Below, one piece after another: positions 52,665-62,240 of a stretch of DNA of 64,000 bases. Below the pieces are notes generated by a model. The model was not told where the DNA came from. It searched no databases and saw only the letters and a program-made list of their open reading frames with translations. The DNA is from DASRHD01 sp035485575 (GTDB taxonomy: Bacteria; Verrucomicrobiota; Verrucomicrobiia; Opitutales; Opitutaceae), in assembly GCA_035485575.1 (NCBI GenBank), contig DATHNW010000008.1, forward strand, positions 124,001 to 188,000, in the 5' to 3' direction. Made by a program: the position numbers and the translations under genes. How positions within the stretch are numbered: position 1 is the stretch's first letter; each line of letters begins with the position of its first letter.

Positions 52665-53915
52665 TCAAAACTTGAAACCGGGGCTGGCGAAGGCGAGGGC
52701 ACGTCGCAGGCCTTCGGTGGCCTCAGCGTAGGTGTAGCCGGAGATTTTGGCCGCGACATTTTTTTTGAGGCGCTCGACTTGCGGTGGGGAGGTGGCGAGC
52801 GCGGCGGCCAGCTTTTCGCGCAGGTGCGCGGGGTCTTCGGCGCGGAAAACCCAGCCGGTTTCCCCGTCGGTGACGAGATCGCGCTGGCAGCCGACGAGAT
52901 CACTCACGAAGCAGGGCACGCCCATGTGCATGGCCTCGTTGACGGCCAGGCCCCAGGTTTCATAGTGGCCGCGGGAGGGCAGTGCGAAAATGTCGGCGAG
53001 AAGATAACGCGAGGGCATCTCGCTCTGGTTCGCGAAAGGCAAAAAATGCACTCGGCCGGGCGGCGCGGCGCGGGCGCGCTCGAGCAGGGAGGATTTTTCT
53101 TCGCCGTCGCCGACGAAAACAAGCGCAGCCTCAGGCGCATCGAGCGCAAGAAAGGCGTCGAGCAGCAGGCGCGGCTGCTTGGCGGGCGTGAATTTTCCGG
53201 CGAAAAGCACGACCCGCGTGGCCGGCGGAAGGCCCAATTGCGCGCGCAGCGTTTGCGCGGCGGCGTGATATTCAGCCCGGCTGGGATCAAAGTGCTCGTG
53301 ATTCACTGCGTGCGGGGCGAAGAACAGTTTTTCGGACGGCACGCCGAAGGTGGTGAAATAATCGCGATTGGCCGCGCCGACATAGGTGACGGCCGCAAAC
53401 TGGCGATAGAGGAGGCGGAATAATTGCTTTTTCCACCAGGCTACCGTGCGCTGGCCCAGCAAATGCGAATCGCCGCGAAAAACGACGGGAACATGCTGGC
53501 GTCGCGCCCACGCCAGAGTGCACAGATGGCTGGCATAGGCGTAGCCGAAAAGCAGCAGAGCGTCAGGCTGCCAGGCGGTGAGTCGGGCGGCCAGCAATGG
53601 ATTGCGCAAGCCCCAGAAGTGATGGGTGCCGGGATCACGCGCAACGTTGGTAACGAATTCGCTGTCATAGTCGCCGAGCAAATCGACATCCCACGTGAAA
53701 CTTTTTTCAAACTGGGGGTCGCGCGTGGTCTCAACGCCGAATTTCCAGAGATAAAATACCCGCAACTCCAAGGGTGCGTGCAGCTGCAGCCAGCGGAACC
53801 ATGGGCTGTAGTATTGCGTGGGGTGGGAAAGCACGACGGCCAGGCGCGGCTGTCGGCCTGTTTCCGCCGTGGCCTGACGGCTGCCGCCCGGCGTAGAATG
53901 GGAGGACGGATTCAC
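52665..53915 (-). CDS. Glycosyltransferase family 4
   Basis: 416 residues from GTG at 53915, which overlaps the previous stop (GTGA). Acceptor half: LAVVLSHPTQYYSPWFRWLQ, a start shared with EPS transferases. Donor half: VVLFAGKFTPAKQPRLLLDAF and FALPSRGHYETWGLAVNEAM. Substrate unknown. Confidence 0.88.
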   Translation of the reverse strand: MNPSSHSTPGGSRQATAETGRQPRLAVVLSHPTQYYSPWFRWLQLHAPLELRVFYLWKFGVETTRDPQFEKSFTWDVDLLGDYDSEFVTNVARDPGTHHFWGLRNPLLAARLTAWQPDALLLFGYAYASHLCTLAWARRQHVPVVFRGDSHLLGQRTVAWWKKQLFRLLYRQFAAVTYVGAANRDYFTTFGVPSEKLFFAPHAVNHEHFDPSRAEYHAAAQTLRAQLGLPPATRVVLFAGKFTPAKQPRLLLDAFLALDAPEAALVFVGDGEEKSSLLERARAAPPGRVHFLPFANQSEMPSRYLLADIFALPSRGHYETWGLAVNEAMHMGVPCFVSDLVGCQRDLVTDGETGWVFRAEDPAHLREKLAAALATSPPQVERLKKNVAAKISGYTYAEATEGLRRALAFASPGFKF

Positions 53916-55342
53916 CCGAGAAAATGGCGCAGAATGAAAGGTACGCCGAGCACGGCGATGGAAGCCTGTGCGAGGGAGCTCAACCAGATGCTGAGTGTAA
54001 ACTCGGTTTGAAAAGACCAGGCCATCAGCAGCACGAGCAACAGGCCGGCGTAGGAAAACATCGGACTTTGTTGCGCCCAGAGGCCGTATTTTTTGAAGCA
54101 GAAGGCGAAAAGAACGCCCAGCAGCCCGACTCCGTAGAGGCCGAAGTTTGCATAAGCCTCGGCGAGAAGACCGAAGGCAATGGTGGTTTTCTTCGTGTCC
54201 TCGGGTCGCTGCAAACCGTAATAAATCGAGAGGGTGTAAGTGCTGATATGGCCGAGGGGTTTGTCGGACCAGAAGAAACGCGGCACGAATTGCCCCGGGA
54301 TTTGCGCATAGGTCTCTCCATTTAGAAAGGGCAGCCGATCAGGCGTGTTGTCGACCACAAGGCAGATCATCTGGAATAGCGAGGTGCGTTCGATCAGCTT
54401 GCCGGTCATGCCGTTCTTGGGGTGATATTCCATGCCTTGTTGGAACCACTCGGCGAAAAAGGCGGGCATTTCCACAAGACTGGGTACGACAGGGGTGTTG
54501 TCCTTCCAGTATTTGTCACGCATGGCGGATTTTCCATTATGGAGCACGGCGATGACGGGCAACACGATGGCAAGCGCCATGACCGGCAGGCGTTTGTTGC
54601 CGGAGACGTAGCCGAGCAGTGCAAGCACGATCAATGAAATGCCGGAGATAAGGAACAAGGTGACGAAACCAAATACCACCTGCAGGCCGACGTTCACGGC
54701 GAAGAAGATTTTTTCCTGGTTGCTGAGATCGCCCCGGCCCCAGCGCCGGCCTTGAACAAACGTGCTGATGATGCCGATGCCGTAAAATACGGCGCGCAAC
54801 GGGCCTTCGATGTCCGTAGGGATCAAGTCAGTGAGATTGTTTATCCCCGTGTAGATGGTCGTCAGCACCAGGCCGTAGCCGAGATAGATGCCAATGTCCC
54901 GGGAGATCACTTCCTCGGCCCAAAACGGGGTGACGCGGGGCCGGCCGCGGGTTATGCCGTGCGTGATAATCGCGATGATTTGAAAAAGGAGCACGGCCGA
55001 CCCGGCTTGTGTGATCACCGACTCGGAATAAGCTTGAAGCTCAATCTGGCCGTTGAGCAGGGGGAGGGCATAGATGTTGATGCCTGTGAGCATGAAAACT
55101 TCGAAGACCGGGAATTCGTAGGTCGCACGTTTGGCCCACTGCAGCGTGGGCAGTGCAGCCAGTACGATAATGGTCAGGCCCAGATAAAGCTCTGTCGTCG
55201 AACTGGTATTGGCATTGAACGCGTAATATCCGAGAGTGAACGCCAGCAGTGCGAGTCCGCCGTGGAACAAGCGCCGGTCCGGCCGGGCAGGGAGTTCAGG
55301 CCTGTCCTCGGATTCAGAAGGGGCGGACGTTGACTCAATCAT
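53912..55342 (-). CDS. Polysaccharide polymerase-like multi-pass membrane protein
   Basis: 476 residues with about 12 hydrophobic segments. It lacks the Wzy_C signature, but its layout is that of oligosaccharide repeat-unit polymerases: many helices and one large soluble loop near the middle containing AMRDKYWKDNTPVVPSLVEM and LPFLNGETYAQIPGQFVPRF. The latter resembles the GETY/PR region of EpsG/Wzy-type proteins. It is the second polymerase candidate. Its stop overlaps the next GTG and its ATG overlaps the stop of the gene before. Confidence 0.75.
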   Translation of the reverse strand: MIESTSAPSESEDRPELPARPDRRLFHGGLALLAFTLGYYAFNANTSSTTELYLGLTIIVLAALPTLQWAKRATYEFPVFEVFMLTGINIYALPLLNGQIELQAYSESVITQAGSAVLLFQIIAIITHGITRGRPRVTPFWAEEVISRDIGIYLGYGLVLTTIYTGINNLTDLIPTDIEGPLRAVFYGIGIISTFVQGRRWGRGDLSNQEKIFFAVNVGLQVVFGFVTLFLISGISLIVLALLGYVSGNKRLPVMALAIVLPVIAVLHNGKSAMRDKYWKDNTPVVPSLVEMPAFFAEWFQQGMEYHPKNGMTGKLIERTSLFQMICLVVDNTPDRLPFLNGETYAQIPGQFVPRFFWSDKPLGHISTYTLSIYYGLQRPEDTKKTTIAFGLLAEAYANFGLYGVGLLGVLFAFCFKKYGLWAQQSPMFSYAGLLLVLLMAWSFQTEFTLSIWLSSLAQASIAVLGVPFILRHFLG

Positions 55343-56700
55343 GGCGTGGGCACCAGTGCCCGGTTGAAAAGCTCGCTTTGCATACCGGTCAGGGTTTCAG
55401 CAAGATAGTGCCGGTTGAAGAACGCATCGTCACGTTCTGGCAGCGAGCCGGCCGGAAAGCCCGCCAGTGCGGCGTCGAAGAATGTGGCGAGGGCGGCATG
55501 CGCGGAATCCTTGGCTTCGTTGATGCCAAAACGAACCATGACTGCACAGGCGAGCTCATCGAGAAGCTTTTCCATCACACTGCCTTTGAAAACGAGCGCA
55601 AGGATGGGCCGGCCAGCGAGATAATAGGGATAAAGTTTCGATGGGGAGTAGGCGAGGTCGCTCGAGCCCGGCAGCAAAAGGATGTCGGCGTCCCTCTGCA
55701 GGCGGAGGCACTCGAGATGGCCCAGCCGGTGTGGAATCTCCGCCACCTGGTCGGCCACCCCGCATTTTTCGGCAAACGGCAGCACGGAGCATTTGCCCTG
55801 GCCTGGGGCCACGTAGCTGGTTCCCAGAAAGTGAAATCGCAGCCGGCTGGCCTGCTCGGGAAATCTTTCACGGTAGAGCCGCAGTCCATCAAAGAGCACG
55901 GTCAGCGAATGCGGCATTACCGGCCCGGAGGCACCGGTATAGAGAATATGCAGTTCGCCATGTTCGCGGGTATAAGCATAGGTCGGCGGAGGCATGGTGG
56001 CGGCGGTGGCAAGATCCTCCCGGCTGGCGCCGAAGCCGATGACCGCCGACGGAATCCGCGGGAACCACGGATAGCGTGTGCGCAAGTCGTCGAGGTAGCT
56101 GGGTGACACGCTGATCATGCCGCCGGCCCGGCGGAAAGACCATCCCTCGAGCAGCCAGGCCATGGCGCGCGCCACCTGGTACTTCCAGCCCCCCGGCGGC
56201 CGGCGCGAACCGGGACGCTCATAATAATCGGTGCGCCATGGATCCTGCAGGTCGAGCACGTAGGGCACGCCGCACAGACGCAGCCACAGCCTTCCAAGCG
56301 TGAAGGTAACGAACTGCGTGTTGGTGAAAAATACGAGGTCGACCCGGTGTTGGCGAATGAGCCGCCTGCCCTTGAGGAAAAGACCGATCCAGGCGCGGAG
56401 GCCAAGGTTGGTCACGCCGAACCAGCGTGTCCACGCGGATGGAAGCGCCCGCGCCCGGCATATCCCGATATCCGGGGGGATCGTTTGCTGCAGCTCCGGC
56501 TCGCGTACGCCGTCCTGCCAGCGATCGCCCACGGCGAGCACGATGGGCTCCCAGCCGTAGGCTCGATAATAGGGCAGGCTCATGCGCGCCCGTTGCATGT
56601 CGGGTGCATTGACCGGTGGCCAGTGCGGCGAGACGATCAGCACCCGACGCAGGGGCCGTTCAGAACCGGGCATGGCGGCAGATTTCATGTGATCGCTCAC
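55339..56700 (-). CDS. Glycosyltransferase family 4
   Basis: 453 residues from GTG at 56700 (or 449 from ATG at 56688). LIVSPHWPPVNAPDMQRARM and VLDLQDPWRTDYYERPG mark the acceptor half; ILLLPGSSDLAYSPSKLYPYY is the donor-side loop. It resembles WbuB/Cps-type transferases. The start overlaps the PIG-L stop by four bases. Confidence 0.87.
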   Translation of the reverse strand: MSDHMKSAAMPGSERPLRRVLIVSPHWPPVNAPDMQRARMSLPYYRAYGWEPIVLAVGDRWQDGVREPELQQTIPPDIGICRARALPSAWTRWFGVTNLGLRAWIGLFLKGRRLIRQHRVDLVFFTNTQFVTFTLGRLWLRLCGVPYVLDLQDPWRTDYYERPGSRRPPGGWKYQVARAMAWLLEGWSFRRAGGMISVSPSYLDDLRTRYPWFPRIPSAVIGFGASREDLATAATMPPPTYAYTREHGELHILYTGASGPVMPHSLTVLFDGLRLYRERFPEQASRLRFHFLGTSYVAPGQGKCSVLPFAEKCGVADQVAEIPHRLGHLECLRLQRDADILLLPGSSDLAYSPSKLYPYYLAGRPILALVFKGSVMEKLLDELACAVMVRFGINEAKDSAHAALATFFDAALAGFPAGSLPERDDAFFNRHYLAETLTGMQSELFNRALVPTP

Positions 56701-57515
56701 ATCTCGAAGAAAAATTCCTCATGGGAGGAAAAAAACGATACGAATTCGCGCGAAAGGAGGGGGCTTTCCCAGGGAGGAGCGGGCTGCGTTTGCGAGGCAT
56801 AGGCTTCAAGGGCCTGCCGTTTCATGTTTTCGCGATTACGAAAATCCACGCGCCACACTGTGCGGCTTTTAAAAAAAGGCGGGATAAGCAACAGGGGATT
56901 CCACCACGACCATACGGGAAACTCCATGATGCGCGGCCGCAGGCCGGTCTGCGCGAGGGCTCGCGCCACCAAGGCAAAGGCGGCTTCATGTTCCGAACTA
57001 CCATCATGGCGGCAGGGCAGAAAGATCTCGGTGGGGTGCGTCGACTGGAGCACGGCGGCGATCTGCCGGACCAGCTCGTCTGCCGCGTGGACATCAAGAT
57101 GCATGAGCGCACCATCCGGCGCTCCGAGAAATTGCAGCGCAGCGTGGTCGACCCCGAGGATCCGCATCGCATTCATGGCTTCAGCCTGCCGTTGCTCGGC
57201 GACCATGGCAGGCGTAAGTGTGGGATGCCCGGGGTGCGAAGCGCGGCCATCGGTGATATATACCACGTGCACGGGGTCTCCCTTGATTCGCTTAAGGGCA
57301 AGAAGTCCGCCGCAACCAAGGCTCTCGTCATCTTGATGGGGCGCGAAGATAAGTGTAATGCCGTCCTCTTCCATGGGGTAGGGCCGGCTGCGCAATCGGA
57401 GCATACAACGCGCGCAACGATTGAGCATGTACCGCATTAAACAGCGAAGGCGCGACCGGGTTGGGATGGCTATCGACACGGCGAGAGTGAATGCCAGCGG
57501 GTGATGAAAGACCAT
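56697..57515 (-). CDS. PIG-L family deacetylase
   Basis: 272 residues. LIFAPHQDDESLGCGG is the zinc/catalytic motif (HxDDE) and LPCRHDGSSEHEAAF supplies the second His pair. Family members remove N-acetyl groups from GlcNAc-containing lipids or sugars, so it may de-N-acetylate a repeat-unit precursor. The N-terminal 26 residues before an internal ATG (57437) are hydrophobic and may be an anchor or untranslated. Confidence 0.9.
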   Translation of the reverse strand: MVFHHPLAFTLAVSIAIPTRSRLRCLMRYMLNRCARCMLRLRSRPYPMEEDGITLIFAPHQDDESLGCGGLLALKRIKGDPVHVVYITDGRASHPGHPTLTPAMVAEQRQAEAMNAMRILGVDHAALQFLGAPDGALMHLDVHAADELVRQIAAVLQSTHPTEIFLPCRHDGSSEHEAAFALVARALAQTGLRPRIMEFPVWSWWNPLLLIPPFFKSRTVWRVDFRNRENMKRQALEAYASQTQPAPPWESPLLSREFVSFFSSHEEFFFEM

Positions 57516-57533
57516 CGGATGGGCAAGGGCTGC

Positions 57534-58502
57534 TCAGGAATGGCGCAGCAGGCGCTTCCACCAGCGATTTTGCGAGAGTGCGGCGTGCGCTTCGCTCCAG
57601 TCGACCATGCTTGCATTCATATCGTGATTCCCGCGCTGTGCTTCCGGAATCTCGCCGGCCTCGACCTGTTTCACCAGCTCAGGCAGCCGGTGGTAGAAAT
57701 CGGCGCAGCGGTAGGGCGGATGCAGCGACCACATGCCCGGCGCTGTGCCGAGGAATTCCCGGCGCACAAGTCCGTCCGCGCGCATCGCGTCGGTAAAAAG
57801 ATGTTCGGGCAGGTCCTCGGCGGGATTGCCCTCGACGAGGGCCTTGATTGAATTGCGCAGCGCGGGTGGGCGCCGGGGCTGTAGCGAGCCGATGACGTTT
57901 TTAAAATGCCGGCGATCCATCAGAAAAAGCCGTGTGCTCATGGTGGAGAAATGGAATGCATGCGCCGAGTCCGGCTCAGGGTCTGCCGTCTGGCTGTGCA
58001 GACGGCCGTCGGCCGCCGGCGGGCCCGGCAGTGGGGCGGTGAAAAGCACCTTGGGGTGCGCGGCCATGTGCGCGAGGGCTTCAGCGACCCAGGTGGGGCT
58101 GCCGCCGCCAAAAAACATGTCCGAATCCGTGTGCAACACGTAGGGATGCCGTGCTTCGGCCATTGAGAAGAAATATGAATAATAAGGTCCGCCGCGAAAA
58201 TCCTTTGCCGGTATGCGGCGGCCGCCAAAAAATTCAGTGGCGACACGCGCCATCGTCGGGGCGCCATAATCGACGGTCAGCACCCGGGCTCCATCAATGG
58301 ACTGCGCGAATGACATGATATTATCCTGGCCCTCCTTCCAGCCTGCCGAGAAGCGGCCGGAACTGCGGTGAAAATCCACCGTGAGCAATATCTCCGCGAC
58401 CTGTCCGCGCCAGGCGCGCACTTGGTGCGGCAACAGTATGCGGGCATGCCGGTAGTCGGAGGGTGCAAGGCTGATCTGCAGCGTGACGGGAGGAATGTTC
58501 AT
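57534..58502 (-). CDS. Putative glycosyltransferase, GT-A-like with DxD
   Basis: 322 residues, family not clearly recognised. LLTVDFHRSSGRF and VLHTDSDMFFGGG look like the nucleotide strand and DxD metal site of a GT-A glycosyltransferase; the context supports this. SMSTRLFLMDRRHF and APGMWSLHPPYRC follow. The ATG at 58502 abuts the FkbM gene stop; an upstream in-frame start lies inside that gene and is not credible. Confidence 0.6.
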   Translation of the reverse strand: MNIPPVTLQISLAPSDYRHARILLPHQVRAWRGQVAEILLTVDFHRSSGRFSAGWKEGQDNIMSFAQSIDGARVLTVDYGAPTMARVATEFFGGRRIPAKDFRGGPYYSYFFSMAEARHPYVLHTDSDMFFGGGSPTWVAEALAHMAAHPKVLFTAPLPGPPAADGRLHSQTADPEPDSAHAFHFSTMSTRLFLMDRRHFKNVIGSLQPRRPPALRNSIKALVEGNPAEDLPEHLFTDAMRADGLVRREFLGTAPGMWSLHPPYRCADFYHRLPELVKQVEAGEIPEAQRGNHDMNASMVDWSEAHAALSQNRWWKRLLRHS

Positions 58503-58503
58503 G

Positions 58504-59238
58504 TCACGGTGTGCCGGTGCGATGGGCAAATAGTGCGGTGCACCAGCCGAGAAATGGGTTGAGCCGGCATTTTTCGTAGAAATCAACCAAATGCAGGTTC
58601 TGCCCATGAAGATGGGCCATCAATTCATGGGCCCACACTTGGCCGGCATAGAGCGGCACAAAGTTCAACTCGACCAGCACGGCGCCCACCCGACCGTCCG
58701 CCAACAATCGTTCTGCGCCCCGCAGGACGTGTTGTTCGAAGCCCTGGGTGTCGATCTTGAGCAGGGCGATCCGTTCGAGCCCGGCCTTTGCAGCGTAGTC
58801 GTCAAGCCTGACGACTGGCACCCGCACCTGGCTTAACCGGGCGGCGCCGCCAAAAGTGCGGTCTGCGCCGGGCGCCAGGGGAAGAAATGAATTCAGGGTC
58901 TGGTTGTCATAAATGTTGAAGTCGAGCTGGCCCGGTTCATCGGAAAGGCCGGCGGGCACAAGGTGGACGTCGGGCGTGGCGGCATGCCGGACGCGCAGGC
59001 GGCCAAAGGGCTCCGGCGCGGGTTCGAAGGCATGCACGATCGGGGCAGACAGCGCGGTGCGCAGCAGATCGACAAAATCGCCGACGTGCGCGCCGGCATC
59101 AATGCAGACCGGGCCCGGCTGTCCGCCGACAACCAACCGGAGATCGCGCGCGAGATCATGCCCTGTCGGGAGCCCGGGCGGCAGGCGTTGCATGACATAG
59201 CCAGAGGCGGCAAGCAGGGATTTTAAGGCGGCTTTCAT
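58504..59238 (-). CDS. FkbM family methyltransferase
   Basis: 244 residues. CIDAGAHVGDFVDLLRTA is the SAM-binding loop, HAFEPAPEPFGRLR follows, and ALLKIDTQGFEQHVLRGAE is the FkbM signature. It probably O-methylates a sugar of the polysaccharide. Separated by one base from the transferase at 57534. Confidence 0.92.
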   Translation of the reverse strand: MKAALKSLLAASGYVMQRLPPGLPTGHDLARDLRLVVGGQPGPVCIDAGAHVGDFVDLLRTALSAPIVHAFEPAPEPFGRLRVRHAATPDVHLVPAGLSDEPGQLDFNIYDNQTLNSFLPLAPGADRTFGGAARLSQVRVPVVRLDDYAAKAGLERIALLKIDTQGFEQHVLRGAERLLADGRVGAVLVELNFVPLYAGQVWAHELMAHLHGQNLHLVDFYEKCRLNPFLGWCTALFAHRTGTP

Positions 59239-59256
59239 GATGGGGCGACGGGATGG

Positions 59257-60456
59257 TCAAACGGCCTCGACAATCGTGACGAGGCGGGGGGCTTCCTTTT
59301 CCCAGCAATAAATGTTTTCCGCTGCGCGACGCGCGGCGGTGCCCATCGACGCAAGCCGTGCGCGATCGGCCAGCAGCGCGTCGAGCTGTCGGGCGACCTC
59401 GTCGGTTTGGGCCAGCGTGACCATGAGTCCGGCGCCGGGGGCGCGGGCAAACACCTCTTGCTGACCGGCGGTCTGGCTGGCGACGACGGCGAGACCGGCA
59501 TTGAAATATTGCAGGATTTTATTCGTGACGGTCAGATCGCGGTTGGGAATGGACGATTGTTCGAGGGCGAGGCCGATATCGTGGCGAGCAATGAGCGCGG
59601 GCAGCTCGGCCGGAGGCACCAGCGGAAGAAACGAGACACGGCCGCGGAAATCATCGGGGAGCCGGGCGAGAAATTGCCTGTGATAATCGGATCTCGATTC
59701 GCCCAGCAGGACAAGCCGGCTGGGCCGGGTTGTGCGCAGCCACGCCGCCTGGAAAAGTTCGAGCCCGCGGCCCGGCCCGAGCGTCTGGGAGAACCAGAAA
59801 AACACGGGCGGATCGCCGGGGGCGCCGGTGCGAGGATCGGGCTGGAGCGGAAAGGCATTGCTGATCACATGCGGCGCATCGCCGCCGTAGCGTTGGACCA
59901 ATGCCCGGCTGAGCGCGGCAGAAGTGGTGGTTTTGTAAGCCGCATGGCGCATGAGTCCGGCTTCAATCCGGCGGAGCAGCCGCAATGGACGGTTGAGGCG
60001 ATCCTCCGGCAGCAGATCCTCAGAGTACCAGTCTTCGAAATCGGCCGCCACCCGCCGGCCCTGGCGCAACAACTGACAGCCGATCCAGAAGGGGATCTCG
60101 TTGTGCACGATGGTCAGATCGGCGGGAAGTGCCCGGGCCCGGCGAGCCAGTGGACTGACGATACCCAGCGCCATTACCGTCTCCACCCGGTGCGGGACGG
60201 CGCGCCGGGCCAGCCAATGCCGGAGTTTTTGCAGAAAGATCGTGCACCGATTTCCGCCCGGGGGAACGATTTCATGCCGGTAAGGCGCACTGCTGGTGAG
60301 TTCACGGTCGAGCGCGTCGAGGTCGAGTGAACCACCGGGTGTAAGGAGCGTAACGTCAAAGCCGGCGTGGCCGAGTGCGCTCGCTTCTTTCGCCAGCCGG
60401 GGATTTCGGCAGGGATTGCCGGAACCAATGATCAATATGCGGGCGGACGGTTTCAT
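59257..60456 (-). CDS. Glycosyltransferase family 4
   Basis: 399 residues. ILIIGSGNPCRNPRLAKEA at the start, DLTIVHNEIPFWIGCQLL in the acceptor half, LLGESRSDYHRQFLARLP and IGLALEQSSIPNRDLTVTNK in the donor half, where the E and NKI(L)QY motif contacts the nucleotide. Substrate unknown. Confidence 0.85.
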   Translation of the reverse strand: MKPSARILIIGSGNPCRNPRLAKEASALGHAGFDVTLLTPGGSLDLDALDRELTSSAPYRHEIVPPGGNRCTIFLQKLRHWLARRAVPHRVETVMALGIVSPLARRARALPADLTIVHNEIPFWIGCQLLRQGRRVAADFEDWYSEDLLPEDRLNRPLRLLRRIEAGLMRHAAYKTTTSAALSRALVQRYGGDAPHVISNAFPLQPDPRTGAPGDPPVFFWFSQTLGPGRGLELFQAAWLRTTRPSRLVLLGESRSDYHRQFLARLPDDFRGRVSFLPLVPPAELPALIARHDIGLALEQSSIPNRDLTVTNKILQYFNAGLAVVASQTAGQQEVFARAPGAGLMVTLAQTDEVARQLDALLADRARLASMGTAARRAAENIYCWEKEAPRLVTIVEAV

Positions 60457-60486
60457 GCCGACGGGATAAGAGCGGCCGGAGGGGGC

Positions 60487-61254
60487 TCAGGCATGGGGTG
60501 CAATCAGCCGTACAGTGCGGAACACGGCGGCCGACCAGGGCAGTTTCCGGCCATCATTCTCAAAGCAGCGGTATCCCATTGGCTCCAGCAGGGCCTGCGT
60601 ATCGTCGGTCTCAAAGTGACTGTGGAAACTCATCACCAGTGCGGGCCGGTGTTGCGCAAGAGTGCGGCTGGCGCCGTGGAGGGCTTTCGCGCCGTGTCCT
60701 TCCACGTCGATTTTTATGAAAGCAGGCGGCCGAATGGAACCGGCGGCCACGAGCTGGTCAAGTACGAGCATCTTGATTGCAACGAGCTTTTCACCGGCGG
60801 CCGCGGGCTCATCCTCGTAGCGGAGATGATTGCTGGTCGAACCGAGGCCACCGGTGACGATTAGATTCTGCTGGGTAGAGTTTTCGCCGACACCGGCCTT
60901 GAACAGACGTACCCAGCCGAGCCTGTTCATCTTGATATGTCGTGCACAGCGGGCATGCGAAATTGGATCGGGCTCGAAGGAGGCGACTTCGCCGGAAGGG
61001 CCCACAGCCAGGGCCAACCCGACGGTGTAAATGCCAAAATGAGCGCCGAGATCCCAGCAAGCCGCGCCCCTGAGCGGGCCAATGGCGCGGATGGCCGCAT
61101 CAACCTCAGGCTCATAACCGCGCCAGTAGGCGGAATGGGGCAGCAGGGTCCACCGGGCGCCGCTGGCCAGGCCGGTCCGCACCCGCACGGGAATGTAAGC
61201 CAGGGGTGTGCGGGCGAGGAATGCGCTGAGACGGCCCTTGAGATTGGTGTTCAT
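60487..61254 (-). CDS. FkbM family methyltransferase
   Basis: 255 residues. CWDLGAHFGIYTVGLALAVG is the SAM loop, SFEPDPISHARCARH follows, and AFIKIDVEGHGAKALHGA is the family signature. It is diverged from the FkbM protein at 58504, so the two probably modify different positions. The ATG overlaps the stop of the gene before (ATGA). Confidence 0.92.
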   Translation of the reverse strand: MNTNLKGRLSAFLARTPLAYIPVRVRTGLASGARWTLLPHSAYWRGYEPEVDAAIRAIGPLRGAACWDLGAHFGIYTVGLALAVGPSGEVASFEPDPISHARCARHIKMNRLGWVRLFKAGVGENSTQQNLIVTGGLGSTSNHLRYEDEPAAAGEKLVAIKMLVLDQLVAAGSIRPPAFIKIDVEGHGAKALHGASRTLAQHRPALVMSFHSHFETDDTQALLEPMGYRCFENDGRKLPWSAAVFRTVRLIAPHA

Positions 61255-62240
61255 GCTTGTGCGGAGCTGGCGGCATTCACGATATCGACGAAGTGCTGCG
61301 AGCATTTTTCCAACGTCAGGTTTTCGATGATATAGTCGCGCGGTGCGAAGTGGCCCGCCACCTGGCGTTCGCGAAATTCAGGCAGCCGCGCGGAAAATTC
61401 GACGAAGTCACGAAAGCGCAGCCCGCAACGATCGTCGAAATAGGGCACCGAAGTGGCCGGGATGACCGGCTCGCCCCAACGGAAGCGTTCAGGATCCTGC
61501 ACCGTGCCTGGATCCCAGGCAAAGATGGGAACACCGCTGGCCAGCGCTTCCTGCGCCGCGATGCCCTGGCTTTCGTGGGCGGAGAGAAAAATCATAGCCC
61601 GGCAACGCGTCAGAGCCGTTTGGAATGCGTCCGGTGCATAGTGTCCGTAGCGCAGTGTTTCGCAGGTGAGCCCGCTTTGCGCCAGGATCTTGCGGATAGG
61701 TGCGACCAAGTCGCTTTCACGCGCTTCGCGTTCCCAATGGATTTTGTCATACAGAAGAAAATCGATATTTTTACCGCCGGGATCTGCGGGTTGCCAGTGA
61801 CGGGTGTCGATGCCGACTGGCCAGATTGCGCAGCGATTGCCGAAATAACGGCGATAGACCGCGTCGCACCAGGCGCTGTGCTGCAGGTAGCGCACGATGG
61901 GATAGTCCTCGCAGAGAGTCGGCCATTCCGAGGGATGGGTCATCAGGCCAATGCCGGCCACGATGGCATTCGGCCGGGCGTAACCTTCAAGGCAATGGCG
62001 GCCGCGGCCGAGCACGGCCACGCGATCCTCCGGTCGCAGCCGGCGGAAAGGCACATTGACCTCATGGTCGATGCCCAGCCGGTCGAGCCCGAGACAAAGA
62101 TTGAGGAAAACCTTGTCCAGCCCCCCGGGCTGCGCCGCGCCGCGCAAGAGCCGTCGTGCCAGCGGCCGGATGAAGCGGTCGCCCGGCAGCCAGCGGTCGC
62201 GTTCGGGTTCGGGGAGATAGTAGAGACAGAGACGGCTCAT
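61251..62240 (-). CDS. Glycosyltransferase (GT4-like)
   Basis: 329 residues. The first half has FLNLCLGLDRLGIDHEVN and a DYPIVRYLQHSAWCDAVYRR loop; the second has FLSAHESQGIAAQEALASGVPIFAWD, the nucleotide-sugar motif with paired Glu. It resembles short GT4 proteins. Overlaps the acyltransferase stop by ATGA, so it is coupled. Confidence 0.82.
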   Translation of the reverse strand: MSRLCLYYLPEPERDRWLPGDRFIRPLARRLLRGAAQPGGLDKVFLNLCLGLDRLGIDHEVNVPFRRLRPEDRVAVLGRGRHCLEGYARPNAIVAGIGLMTHPSEWPTLCEDYPIVRYLQHSAWCDAVYRRYFGNRCAIWPVGIDTRHWQPADPGGKNIDFLLYDKIHWEREARESDLVAPIRKILAQSGLTCETLRYGHYAPDAFQTALTRCRAMIFLSAHESQGIAAQEALASGVPIFAWDPGTVQDPERFRWGEPVIPATSVPYFDDRCGLRFRDFVEFSARLPEFRERQVAGHFAPRDYIIENLTLEKCSQHFVDIVNAASSAQA

